NCBI GenBank assembly: GCA_023393475.1
Contig: JAEWLC010000037.1
Coordinates: 186,001 to 250,000, forward strand
Source of the DNA: Pseudomonadota bacterium
Lineage (GTDB): Bacteria > Pseudomonadota > Alphaproteobacteria > Rhizobiales > Devosiaceae
Direction: 5' to 3'
DNA length: 64,000 nt
Each line of letters begins with the position of its first letter. Positions within the stretch are counted from its first letter, which is position 1. Under the pieces are notes generated by a model that saw only the letters and a list, made by a program, of their open reading frames with translations, did not search any database and was not told where the DNA came from. The position numbers were made by a program, and so were the translations under genes. This document shows positions 33,739 to 42,188 of this stretch, piece by piece.

Positions 33739-34004
33739 ACCTGTTATCATATGCAAAAGTATGCGTTGATATATGATAGCCGTTGTCATAGCGTTGTCAC
33801 TGAAGATGCCGGCATGCGGGTGAGGGAAGCTCCCGCGTGGCGGAACAGGAAGCAGCAGGCCGGCGGGCCGGCTTGAGCAGATGTCGAAGAGCCGGGTCCG
33901 ACCAGGGCCGGATCCGGGGACGTTTGCGGGCCCAACCCGCAGGCGATCCGAACTGCCCTTGTTTCGTGTCGTCGGTTCAGCTTCGTCCAGGAGAGGGAAA
34001 CATC
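33739..34004 (+). other. Regulatory intergenic region and long leader before an ABC importer operon
   Basis: About 265 bases without a gene. The first 60 are AT-rich and hold the inverted and direct repeats listed separately, with TATGAT (33772-33777) as a possible -10. The remaining ~200 bases would be a GC-rich leader with short self-complementary stretches, for example GCCGGCGGGCCGGC. I see no known riboswitch consensus in it. Confidence 0.45.
33745..33799. promoter_or_regulatory. Candidate operators: TATCATAT inverted repeat and CGTTGTCA direct repeat
   Basis: TATCATAT (33745-33752) and ATATGATA (33771-33778) are exact inverted arms 18 bp apart, and the right arm covers a possible -10 (TATGAT). 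CGTTGTCA is directly repeated at 33781-33788 and 33792-33799, one helical turn (11 bp) apart. Together they look like two regulator-binding elements upstream of the importer and catabolic operon. Confidence 0.5.
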
Positions 34005-35330
34005 ATGAAGACTACCAACACCACCAGAGGCCTCGGTTCGCTGAACCGTCGCTCGTTCCTCAAGGCCGGTGGCGCATCTGCGCTCGCCGCGACCCTGATG
34101 CCCGGTCTGATGACCGGCACCGCCAAGGCAGCCTATTCGGGTACGCTCGATATGCTCGCCTGGGACTTCCAGCCCGACACCATCAAGTCGCTGGTTGGCG
34201 AATGGACCGCCGCGGGCAACCCGGCCGTCAACGTCGCCGTTATCCCGAACCTCGGCTACACCCCGGCGCTGCAGACGCGCCTGCGCGGTGGCGACAAAAT
34301 CGACCTCTACTACAACTTCGCCTACAACTCGCAGAAGTTCGTGGATGAGGGCTGGGCCAACAAGCTCAACGGCCTGCCGGGTGTCGACGACATGATCGCC
34401 GACATGTTCGAGAGCGCGCGCGAGCGCCACGTGAACGCCAATGGCGACATCATCAGCGCCCCGTACTTCTCGGCCGTGCACATGCTGCACTACAACAAGA
34501 AGTACCTCGCGGATGCCGGCCTCGCCGTGCCGACCAACCTCAAGGAAATCTACGACGCCTCCAAGGCCCTCTCCACCACCACGCCGGCGCCCTACGTCGC
34601 CTACTGGGTGAAGGAGTTCTGCGAGGAATACCTGCACACCTACCTGCTCAACGAGCAGATCACCGCCTTCGACAAGGCCGGCCAGCCGGTCTTCGCCGAC
34701 GACCCCAAGACCGTCGGCGTGTTCGAGTGGTGGCAGGCCATGTACCAGGAAGGCCTCGCGCCGAAGTCGCTGCTGACCGATGATCCGGGCAAGCTGTCGA
34801 ACGAGATGGCCCAGGGCAATGCAGCCTTCTACGTGCTGCACCACTACTTCCTGACCTCGATCCGCGCCCTCGAGGGCCCGCAGTCGGCCAACGTCGAGAT
34901 GGCGCCGGCCGGCCCGTCGACCCTGCAGATCGGCGAGGTCCTCCAGATGGGCCAGACCGACAACGACGATGAGCGCCTCGCCGCCTGGGAGCTGATGAAG
35001 TACTACGGCTGGAAGGACTCCGCCGGCCAGTTCAAGGTGTTCAACGAGTGGGCCAAGGCCGCCGGCCTCGCCGCTCCCTACGCCGGCTTCTTCACCGACC
35101 CGGCCGTCATCGAGGCCTTCCCGGACTACTACGACCTCGCCCAGCTGTCGGACACGTTCGCGACCAAGTCGAACGTCGTGCCCGCCCGCACCCTGCCCTG
35201 GTACCCGGATTTCCAGGCCAAGGTCGGCGACATCATCCACGCCCTGCTGCTTGGCCAGGCCACGCCGCAGAAGACGGTGGAAGACCTGACCGCTGCCGCC
35301 AAGGGCGCGCAGGGCGGTCGTACACTCTAG
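34005..35330 (+). CDS. Family-1 solute-binding protein with Tat signal
   Basis: A 441-residue periplasmic binding protein. The N-terminus carries a twin-arginine export motif (LNRRSFLKAGG) followed by a hydrophobic h-region and cleavage near TGTAKA-AYSG, implying Tat-dependent export in folded form. The mature part is SBP_bac_1-like (GTLDMLAWDFQPD, GGDKIDLYYNFAYNS, HMLHYNKKYLADAGL, WWQAMYQEGLAPKSLLTDDPG). ATG34005 has AGGAGAGGG 8 nt upstream. It is first in an operon with two permeases and catabolic enzymes; an ATPase gene is missing. The ligand is unknown. Confidence 0.87.
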   Translation: MKTTNTTRGLGSLNRRSFLKAGGASALAATLMPGLMTGTAKAAYSGTLDMLAWDFQPDTIKSLVGEWTAAGNPAVNVAVIPNLGYTPALQTRLRGGDKIDLYYNFAYNSQKFVDEGWANKLNGLPGVDDMIADMFESARERHVNANGDIISAPYFSAVHMLHYNKKYLADAGLAVPTNLKEIYDASKALSTTTPAPYVAYWVKEFCEEYLHTYLLNEQITAFDKAGQPVFADDPKTVGVFEWWQAMYQEGLAPKSLLTDDPGKLSNEMAQGNAAFYVLHHYFLTSIRALEGPQSANVEMAPAGPSTLQIGEVLQMGQTDNDDERLAAWELMKYYGWKDSAGQFKVFNEWAKAAGLAAPYAGFFTDPAVIEAFPDYYDLAQLSDTFATKSNVVPARTLPWYPDFQAKVGDIIHALLLGQATPQKTVEDLTAAAKGAQGGRTL

Positions 35331-35346
35331 GCTGTTTTCGACCCAC

Positions 35347-35373
35347 GCCATCGCCCCCTCCCGGGGCGGTGGC
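35347..35373 (+). terminator. GC-rich hairpin between binding-protein and permease genes
   Basis: GCCATCGCCCC (35347-35357) pairs with GGGGCGGTGGC (35363-35373) with one wobble and a 5-nt loop; a short run (ATTTCTA) follows. It is 17 nt after the binding-protein stop and would favour higher expression of that gene than of the permeases. Confidence 0.6.
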
Positions 35374-35444
35374 ATTTCTATCCATCCGCTTTAATGCGGC
35401 GGGACCGGCCAGTCATGGCCAACTGAAATGACTTAGGAGAGCAC

Positions 35445-36353
35445 GTGGCAGCGGCAACTGACTTGAGCGGACTTCCACCGAAAGCCGATCGCGCCTTCGG
35501 GCTGAAGCTTGTGGCACCGGCCATGATCATCCTGATCGTGCTGCTGGCCCTGCCGACGGTGCTCACGGCGGTCTACAGCCTGCATGACGTGCCCGCCAGC
35601 GGCAACGGCTTCGGGCCGTTCGTCGGCATCGAGAACTACCAGATCATATTCGCGAGCCCGGTCTTCTGGCGCTCGGCCCAGGTGACGCTCACCTTTGCCG
35701 TCGGCTTCGTGATCCTCTCGACGGTGATCGGCCTCGCCATGGCGATGCTGCTCAACCAGCGCTTCATCGGCCGCGGCCTCGCCCGCGCCCTCCTGATCAT
35801 CCCGTGGGCGACCCCCTGGCTGGTGATCGGTATCCTGTGGAAGTGGTTCGCCGATGGCAGCGTCGGCGGGCTCAACGCCGTGCTGCTGATGCTCGGGGTG
35901 ACCCAGGACTACATCCCGTTCCTCTCCGACCCCAATACCGCCCTGCCGATCACCGTGCTGGCCGCCGTTTGGCGCCAGGCGAGCTTTGCCGGCATCCTGC
36001 TGCTGGCCGGCCTCCAGACCCTGCCCGAGGAACTGCACGAAGCCGCGCAGCTCGATGGCGCCAACTGGTGGCAGCGCTTCACCAACATCACCCTGCCCTG
36101 GCTGCGGCCGGTGCTGATCACCGTCACCGTGTTCAACGTCATCTACGCCTTCCTGCAGTTCGACGTGATCTTCGCCATGACTGGCGGCGGACCGGGCGAC
36201 GCCACGCAGGTGATGAGCGTGCTCATCTACCGGCAGCTGTTCGTGAACACCAATATCGGGCTTGGCTCGGCGCTTGCCGTGATCCTCGGCGTCGTCGCCC
36301 TCGTCGGCGGCCTCGTGATCGTCAAGATGTTCTACCGCAAGGAAACCGTGTGA
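35445..36353 (+). CDS. Sugar-type ABC transporter permease (MalF/UgpA-like)
   Basis: A 302-residue inner-membrane permease: first helix near LVAPAMIILIVLLALPTVL, periplasmic loop GIENYQIIF, and the coupling loop LPEELHEAAQLDGANWWQRFTNITLP, which has the EAA pattern of carbohydrate permeases (CUT1 type). GTG35445 has TAGGAGA 5 nt upstream. The stop shares one base with the next start (TGATG). Confidence 0.9.
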   Translation: MAAATDLSGLPPKADRAFGLKLVAPAMIILIVLLALPTVLTAVYSLHDVPASGNGFGPFVGIENYQIIFASPVFWRSAQVTLTFAVGFVILSTVIGLAMAMLLNQRFIGRGLARALLIIPWATPWLVIGILWKWFADGSVGGLNAVLLMLGVTQDYIPFLSDPNTALPITVLAAVWRQASFAGILLLAGLQTLPEELHEAAQLDGANWWQRFTNITLPWLRPVLITVTVFNVIYAFLQFDVIFAMTGGGPGDATQVMSVLIYRQLFVNTNIGLGSALAVILGVVALVGGLVIVKMFYRKETV

Positions 36354-37237
36354 TGGCCAGTATCGAAGCTGACCGCGGTCGCCGCCGCAATCTCCCCACC
36401 ACCATCGCCCTCTACGCGGGCGTGCTGGTGTTCGCCATCTGGATCCTGCTGCCGGTCTGGTATCTCGTCGTCTCGAGCCTCATCACGCCCGGCCAGCTCG
36501 GCATCAAGCCGTTCCCGCTGGTGCCATCGAGCATCACCTTCGACAACTACGTCTCGGTGCTGTTCGGCAATACCGGTGGCAAGGGCGTCGGCAGCACCGA
36601 CATGGGCACCCGCCTGATCCCGGCGATCGGACAGAGCCTCTTCGTCTCCGCCTGCCTCGTCGTCCTCAACCTGCTGATCGCCGGCGCCGCCGCCTATGGC
36701 CTGTCGCGCTATCCCTTCCGCGGCGCCCGCGCCTTCGAGCTCTCGGTGATCGCCACCCGCATCGTGCCGGCCATCGCCATCATCGGCCCGTTCTTCGTCG
36801 CCTTCCGCGTCATGGGCGTGCTCAACACGCCCTGGGCGCTGATCATCAGCTACAACGTCTTCACGCTGCCGCTGGCCATCATGATCCTCAAGAACTACTT
36901 CGATCAGCTGCCGCGCGAGATCGAGGAAGCCGCCAAGATCGACGGTGCCACGCGCCTGCAGACGTTGTGGATCATCATCGTGCCGATCGCCCGTCCCGGC
37001 CTCGTTGCTGCGGGCGTGCTGATCTTCCTCGAGGCCTGGAGCGAGTTCTTCTATGCTCTCGTCCTCACCAACCAGCTGACCGTGCCGCCGCTCCTTGCCG
37101 GCTTCCAGTCGGTGCAGCAGTTCAACTGGAACGCGCTTGCGGCGGCGACCGTAATGTCCATGCTGCCGCCCACCGTGCTGGTGCTCATCTTCCAGCGCCA
37201 CGTCGTCGGCGCGCTTACGGCGGGTGTCGGCAAATGA
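36353..37237 (+). CDS. Sugar-type ABC transporter permease (MalG/UgpE-like)
   Basis: A 294-residue partner permease with a first helix at TTIALYAGVLVFAIWILLPVWYL, a long periplasmic loop unusually rich in Gly (GNTGGKGVGSTDMG), and the coupling loop LPREIEEAAKIDGATRLQTLWII (EAA motif). The C-terminus ends shortly after the last helix (RHVVGALTAGVGK), as in MalG-type proteins. No ATPase gene follows; it overlaps the oxidoreductase start by four bases instead. Confidence 0.9.
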   Translation: MASIEADRGRRRNLPTTIALYAGVLVFAIWILLPVWYLVVSSLITPGQLGIKPFPLVPSSITFDNYVSVLFGNTGGKGVGSTDMGTRLIPAIGQSLFVSACLVVLNLLIAGAAAYGLSRYPFRGARAFELSVIATRIVPAIAIIGPFFVAFRVMGVLNTPWALIISYNVFTLPLAIMILKNYFDQLPREIEEAAKIDGATRLQTLWIIIVPIARPGLVAAGVLIFLEAWSEFFYALVLTNQLTVPPLLAGFQSVQQFNWNALAAATVMSMLPPTVLVLIFQRHVVGALTAGVGK

Positions 37238-38283
37238 CGGGAACCATCAAGGCCGCAGTTCTCAGCGCGGGCGCGTGGTCGCAGTCGAGCCACCTGCCCG
37301 CCCTCAAGGCCGATCCGCGCGTAGAGCTCGTCGCCATCTCGACGCCCAACGCCGAAATGGGTGCAACCCTCGGCGCGCAGTTCGCGGTGCCCCACTTTGC
37401 CGATTGGCGCGAAGCGCTCGCGACCGGCCCCGATATCGTCGTGGTCTCGAGCCCGCCCGTCGCGCACGAGGAACAGGTGATCGCCGCCCTCGAGGCCGGC
37501 GCCCATGTCCTCGTCGAAAAGCCCTTCGCTCTGAGCGCCGGACCTGCCCGCCGGATGCGCGATTCCGCAGAGCGCCTGGGCAAGGCGCTGCTTGTCGGCT
37601 TTGGCTGGCCCGCAGCGCCGATCTTTTCGCTCAGCCGCAAGCTCATCGAGGCCGGCGAGATCGGCAAGGTCGAGCACATGACCATGCACCTCGCCGTCAA
37701 CACCCGGGCCCTCCTTTCGGGCGGCACCGACGGCGGCTGGGGCGGCAAGGCTCAGTCCGACACCTCGACCTATACCGACAAGGCCATCTCCGGCGGCGGT
37801 TCGGCGGCCGTGACCATGTCGCACCAGCTCGGCATGGTGGAATGGCTGGTGGGCGAGCCGATCGTCGCGCTGAACGCCAGCACCTATCCGCCGGCCAGCG
37901 ACATCGACCTCCACACCACCGTCAACGCCGAGTTCTCGGGCGGCGGGTCCGCAGCGCTCAGCGCTGCTTCCACCCACCCCTACCTCGCCCGCCCGCAATG
38001 GCACTTCGCCCTCTACGGGCGGAACGGCCAGCTCTGGGCCGACTCCGTCGCCGATGCGCTGCGCCTCGTGCGCGCCGACGGCGAAGTGGTCGAGTATCGC
38101 GACCCCGAGGCCTCGGGGCTCTACGATGCCGGCGCCCCTACCAAGGCGCTGATCGAATGCGCCTTCGGCGCCCCCGCCCCTGCCGGCCTGACGGCACGCC
38201 TCGCCGCCCATGTGGTGGCGGTGACGGACGCCATCTACCTCAGCGCCAAGACCAACCAGAAACTGCAAGTCCAGGACCTATGA
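37234..38283 (+). CDS. Gfo/Idh/MocA-family oxidoreductase
   Basis: A 349-residue NAD(P)-dependent dehydrogenase. Rossmann domain: AAVLSAGAWSQSSHLPALKAD (a variant of GxGxxG), DIVVVSSPPVAHEEQV and the family motif HVLVEKPFALS with catalytic Lys. The C-terminal alpha/beta domain contains GGGSAAVTMSHQLGMVEWLVG with the conserved His. Such enzymes oxidise hydroxyls of sugars, inositols and amino-sugar derivatives. The glycine-rich first motif (SAGAWSQ) is atypical. It is translationally coupled to the permease and to the following amidohydrolase, so it likely performs an early step on the imported compound. Confidence 0.87.
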   Translation: MTGTIKAAVLSAGAWSQSSHLPALKADPRVELVAISTPNAEMGATLGAQFAVPHFADWREALATGPDIVVVSSPPVAHEEQVIAALEAGAHVLVEKPFALSAGPARRMRDSAERLGKALLVGFGWPAAPIFSLSRKLIEAGEIGKVEHMTMHLAVNTRALLSGGTDGGWGGKAQSDTSTYTDKAISGGGSAAVTMSHQLGMVEWLVGEPIVALNASTYPPASDIDLHTTVNAEFSGGGSAALSAASTHPYLARPQWHFALYGRNGQLWADSVADALRLVRADGEVVEYRDPEASGLYDAGAPTKALIECAFGAPAPAGLTARLAAHVVAVTDAIYLSAKTNQKLQVQDL

Positions 38284-39878
38284 GCACTTCCACCCTGTTT
38301 ACCGGCGGCCTGGTCGTCGACGGCCTGGGCAACCCGGCAGTACGTGGCGACGTGCTGGTGATCGGCGACCGCATCGCCGGCATCTACAAGGGCGCCAGGA
38401 AGCCCGGGGCCGACCGCATCGTCGACATCGATGGGCTGTGCATCGCCCCCGGCTTCATCGACATGCACACCCACTCGGACCTGCAGGTGCTGGTGAACCC
38501 CGATCACACCAGTAAGCTCAGCCAGGGCGTCACCACCGAAGTGCTCGGCCAGGACGGCCTGAGCTACGCCCCGATCGACGACGCCACGCTTCTCGAGATG
38601 CGCAGCCAGATCAAGGGCTGGAACGACGACCCGCCGGGCTTCGACTGGAACTGGCGCTCCGTCGCCGAATACCTCCAGCGCCTCGACGGCAATGTCGCGG
38701 TCAACTGCGCCTACCTCGTGCCGCACGGCAACCTGCGCATGCTGGTGATGGGCAACGCCCCACGCCTCGCGACGCCGGATGAACTCGAGCAGATGAAGGC
38801 CCTGCTGCGCACCGCGCTCGAGGAAGGCGGCGTCGGCCTTTCGACCGGCCTCACCTACGTGCCGGCCATGTACTCGGACACCGACGAGCTGGTCGCGCTC
38901 TGCGAGGTCGTCGCCGAGTATGGCGGCTTCTACTGCCCGCACCACCGCAACTACGGCGCCGATGCGCTCGGCGGCTATGCCGAGTGCTTCGAGATCGCCC
39001 GCCGCTCCGGCGTGGCGCTCCACCTCGCGCACACCCACCTCAGCTTCGAGCCGAACCGCGGCAAGCTCCCGCTGCTGCTCAAGATGTTCGACGACGCCAT
39101 CGCCGAGGGCATCGATCTGAGCTTCGACGCCTACCCCTACCTCGCCGGCAACACGACCCTCCTCTCCCAGCTCCCGAGCTGGGCCCTCGCCGGCACCGGC
39201 GACGAGCAGATGGCCCGCCTGCGCGATCCCGAAACGCGCAAGCGCATCATCGACGCGCTCGACGTCACCGGCTCGGACGGCCACCAGGGCCTCACCGTCA
39301 ACTGGTCGATCGTCCATCTCGCCGGCCTCCCCGGCGCCCCCGAAATGGAATGGATGATGGAGGGCAGCCTCGCGGACGCTGCGCGGAAGCTGAACACCTC
39401 GCCGTCCGAGCTGGCCCTCGACATCCTCCTCGCCACCAACAGGGCCGCGCCCTGCGTGTTTTTCATCGGCCACGAGGAACATGTCCGCACCCTGATGCAG
39501 CGCGAGGAGCATACCGTCGGCAGCGACGGCATCCTTGTCGGCGACCGTCCGCATCCGCGTTCCTGGGGCACCTTCCCACGCATCCTCGAAACCTATGTCC
39601 GCGAGGAAAAGGTGCTGACGCTCGAGGAAGCTGTGCGACACATGACCAGTTCCGCCGCCAACCGCCTCCGCGTCACCGATCGCGGCCGCATCGCCGCCGG
39701 CGCCAAGGCCGACCTCGTCGTCTTCGACAAGGACAATGTGAAGGCCAACGCCACCTACGAGAACCCGCGCCAGGCCGCCGCCGGCATCGTGCATGTCCTC
39801 GTCAACGGCCAGTTCGCCGTCGAAAACAACCGCGTCACCGGCCACCGCGCCGGCCGGACGCTGACTCTGGGAGCCTGA
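38280..39878 (+). CDS. D-aminoacylase / N-acyl-D-amino-acid deacylase family amidohydrolase
   Basis: A 532-residue metal-dependent amidohydrolase: GFIDMHTHSDLQ (HxH at His63/His65), GGVGLSTGLTYVPAMYSDTDEL, YCPHHRNYG, HLAHTHLSF, and the C-terminal GSDGILVGDRPHPRSWGTFPRIL, a signature of the D-aminoacylase group. Family members cleave N-acyl-D-amino acids or related amides/hydantoins; the length is slightly above the usual ~490. Coupled to the oxidoreductase (ATGA) and followed 2 nt later by a D-threonine-aldolase-like gene, which supports a D-configured amino-acid moiety in the substrate. Confidence 0.87.
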   Translation: MSTSTLFTGGLVVDGLGNPAVRGDVLVIGDRIAGIYKGARKPGADRIVDIDGLCIAPGFIDMHTHSDLQVLVNPDHTSKLSQGVTTEVLGQDGLSYAPIDDATLLEMRSQIKGWNDDPPGFDWNWRSVAEYLQRLDGNVAVNCAYLVPHGNLRMLVMGNAPRLATPDELEQMKALLRTALEEGGVGLSTGLTYVPAMYSDTDELVALCEVVAEYGGFYCPHHRNYGADALGGYAECFEIARRSGVALHLAHTHLSFEPNRGKLPLLLKMFDDAIAEGIDLSFDAYPYLAGNTTLLSQLPSWALAGTGDEQMARLRDPETRKRIIDALDVTGSDGHQGLTVNWSIVHLAGLPGAPEMEWMMEGSLADAARKLNTSPSELALDILLATNRAAPCVFFIGHEEHVRTLMQREEHTVGSDGILVGDRPHPRSWGTFPRILETYVREEKVLTLEEAVRHMTSSAANRLRVTDRGRIAAGAKADLVVFDKDNVKANATYENPRQAAAGIVHVLVNGQFAVENNRVTGHRAGRTLTLGA

Positions 39879-39880
39879 GC

Positions 39881-41044
39881 ATGAGCGCCACTGCAATTTC
39901 GATCGCCCGGGATGCAGCCGGCCCGAGCTGGGCCGACTTGCCGGTCGCGACACCAGGCCTCGTGCTCGACCTCGCGACGCTCGACCACAACCTCGATGAG
40001 ATGGCCGCGATCGCCCGCTCGGCCAAGGTCGAGCTGTTTCCGCACGCCAAGACCCATCGCATGGCCGCGGTGGGCGTGCGCCAGGTCGAACGCGGGGCGG
40101 ACGGTCTCTGCGTTGCCAAGCTCGGCGAAGCCGAAGCCTTCGCCTCGGCCGGCGTGCGGCGCCTGTTCGTCGCCAATCCGATCGTCGGCAAGGACAAAGC
40201 GGAACGCGCCCTCGCCCTGTCGCGCAAGGTCGATCTCGTTCTCGCCACCGACAGCGAGGCCGCCGCGGCCAGCGTCGGCGCGGTCTTCGCCGCCGCCGGC
40301 GCCACCGCCCGCATGATGCTCGCCATCGACTACGGCCTCGGTCGCGAAGGTGTCACCGCCGACAAGGCGCCCGATGTCGCGGCCGCCATCCATGCCGTTC
40401 CCGGCATCGAGCTCATCGGCATCTACACCCATGAGGGCGTCACCTATGGCGCCAAGGACCTCCCCGACCTCGCCGCCCGCGCCCGTGCGGCGGGTGAGTT
40501 CATGGTTGGCGTTGCCCAGTCGATCCGCGCCCGCGGCCTGCCGCTGCCGGTCGTCTCGCTCGGCGCCTCGGCGTCCGCTCGCGAAGTCGCCCATGTGGAA
40601 GGCGTGACCCAGATCCGCCCCGGCATCTACGCCTTCAACGATGTCGGCCAGATCGCGCTCGGCAACGCAACGCTCGACACCACCGCGGTCCGCGTCATCG
40701 CCACCGTGGTGAGCCACCCCGACCCCGACCGTGCCTGCATCGACGCCGGTTCCAAGTCGCTCAGCACCGACCTCGTGCCGGCCTCGGCGCATCGCGACGA
40801 GTTCCCGGGCATGGGCTTGATCGTCAACGCACCGGGCTGGGTGATCGAGAAAATGTCCGAGGAACACGGCTGGCTGCGCTGGCATGGCGAAGGCGCCCCG
40901 GTCCCGCTGCCGATCGGCATGCGGCTCGAGATCGTGCCCAACCATGTCTGCATGGCCTTCGCCATGCTGCGCCGCGCCAGTGTCGTCGAACGCGGTAAGG
41001 TCGTCGCCCACTGGGACGGTTTCGGTCCCGGCGCATCCGAGTAG
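39881..41044 (+). CDS. D-threonine aldolase / D-serine dehydratase-like PLP enzyme (alanine racemase N-fold)
   Basis: A 387-residue fold-type III PLP protein. Schiff-base Lys57 lies in ELFPHAKTHRM, followed by CVAKLGEAEAFASAGV, IDYGLGREGV and IRPGIYAFNDV. The C-terminal beta domain ends with the metal-binding PNHVCMAF, the His-x-Cys motif shared by D-threonine aldolases and eukaryotic-type D-serine dehydratases. It therefore probably cleaves or dehydrates a beta-hydroxy-D-amino acid. It sits directly after the D-aminoacylase-type gene, so the two steps (deacylation, then retro-aldol or elimination) are a plausible sequence. Confidence 0.87.
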   Translation: MSATAISIARDAAGPSWADLPVATPGLVLDLATLDHNLDEMAAIARSAKVELFPHAKTHRMAAVGVRQVERGADGLCVAKLGEAEAFASAGVRRLFVANPIVGKDKAERALALSRKVDLVLATDSEAAAASVGAVFAAAGATARMMLAIDYGLGREGVTADKAPDVAAAIHAVPGIELIGIYTHEGVTYGAKDLPDLAARARAAGEFMVGVAQSIRARGLPLPVVSLGASASAREVAHVEGVTQIRPGIYAFNDVGQIALGNATLDTTAVRVIATVVSHPDPDRACIDAGSKSLSTDLVPASAHRDEFPGMGLIVNAPGWVIEKMSEEHGWLRWHGEGAPVPLPIGMRLEIVPNHVCMAFAMLRRASVVERGKVVAHWDGFGPGASE

Positions 41045-41060
41045 ACCGAGGGAGAAGACG

Positions 41061-42104
41061 ATGTCGGAGTTCAGGCTCACTGAGGGACAATCGCTGCTCG
41101 TCGCGTCGCGCGGCGTTTTCGAGCTGCACGGCTTGACCCGCTGGGTCCAGGAAGGTGGCAAGTGGCGCGGCAAGACGCTCGCCCGCGTCAACCAGCTCTC
41201 CGCCCTGACCCGTCACCCGACCCTCCCTATCGTTTACGGCACCTCGCGCCAGGGCATGGAGGGCGATATCCACGCCTGGCGCATCGATGGCGACACCGCG
41301 ACCACCCTCGGCGAGAAGTCGAGCGAGGGCGCCGAGCCCTGCCATCTCGTCGTCGATCCGAGCGGCCGGCTGCTGATCGTCACCAACTACACCACCAGCA
41401 CGCTCGGCCTGCAGCGGCTGGCCGCCGACGGCAGCTTCGACGGCCCGATCGCGCTCCTGAAGCTCAGCGGCGGCGGTCCCGAGCTGGAGCGGCAGGACGA
41501 CGCCCACCCGCACCAGGCCTTCTTCAATGGCGATACGCTCGTTGTCATCGACCTCGGCGCCGACCTCGTCCGCGAGTTTAGCGTCGACCCGTCGAAGCTT
41601 GGCACCGATGCGTTGACCGAAATCCGCGCCACCGCCGTCCCCGCCAATACCGGCCCGCGCCACGCCGTGGTCCTGCCGGATGGCCGCCTCGCCATCAGCG
41701 GCGAACTCGGCTCCAACCTCGTTGTCGGCCGCCTCGGCGAGCCCGTCGGGAATTGGGCGAACGTCAAGGGCACGCGCGTCACCACCCCCGGCAAGACCCG
41801 CTGGAACCGCAACTATCCCGGCGACATCCAGCGCTCGCCCGATGGCCACCATGTCTATTTCGCCAACCGCAGCATCGACACCGTCTCGACTTTCGACGTG
41901 ACCGGCCCCACCCCGGTCCTCGTCGCCGAGCTGGATACCGAGGCGCAGTGGCCGCAGCACCTGCTCGCGACCACCGGTCATGTCCTCGTCGCCGGTTGGG
42001 ACTCCGCCAGCGTCAAGGCGATGCCGCTCGAGGATGGCGTACCGACCGGTGTCACCCACCTCTTCGATTGCCCGGGCGCCGGCTGGCTGACGCTCTGGGA
42101 GTAG
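41061..42104 (+). CDS. Seven-bladed beta-propeller lactonase (6-phosphogluconolactonase YbhE-like)
   Basis: A 347-residue protein with repeated propeller strands typical of the YbhE/Pgl lactonase family: LSALTRHPTLPIVYGTSR, EPCHLVVDPSGRLLIVTNYTTS, DDAHPHQAFF, GPRHAVVLPDGRLAIS and NYPGDIQRSPDGHHVYFANR. The strongest family hallmarks are the paired HP/NY motifs and DAHPHQA. No signal peptide. It probably opens a sugar lactone made by the Gfo/Idh dehydrogenase upstream, but this is inferred from gene order. RBS GGGAGAAG is 6 nt from ATG41061. Confidence 0.82.
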   Translation: MSEFRLTEGQSLLVASRGVFELHGLTRWVQEGGKWRGKTLARVNQLSALTRHPTLPIVYGTSRQGMEGDIHAWRIDGDTATTLGEKSSEGAEPCHLVVDPSGRLLIVTNYTTSTLGLQRLAADGSFDGPIALLKLSGGGPELERQDDAHPHQAFFNGDTLVVIDLGADLVREFSVDPSKLGTDALTEIRATAVPANTGPRHAVVLPDGRLAISGELGSNLVVGRLGEPVGNWANVKGTRVTTPGKTRWNRNYPGDIQRSPDGHHVYFANRSIDTVSTFDVTGPTPVLVAELDTEAQWPQHLLATTGHVLVAGWDSASVKAMPLEDGVPTGVTHLFDCPGAGWLTLWE

Positions 42105-42188
42105 CCGCCGAAACCTGTGCCCCGGCCCACCGGCGCAGTAGCGGCGTCACGGAGCCGATGGTACTGGCAACCGCAGGCAGGAGAAGCA

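Noticed and set aside
33800..34004. The GC-rich leader before the Tat-exported binding protein considered as a riboswitch.
   Set aside because: Short complementary stretches exist, but no known riboswitch consensus was recognised. A covariance search would be needed.
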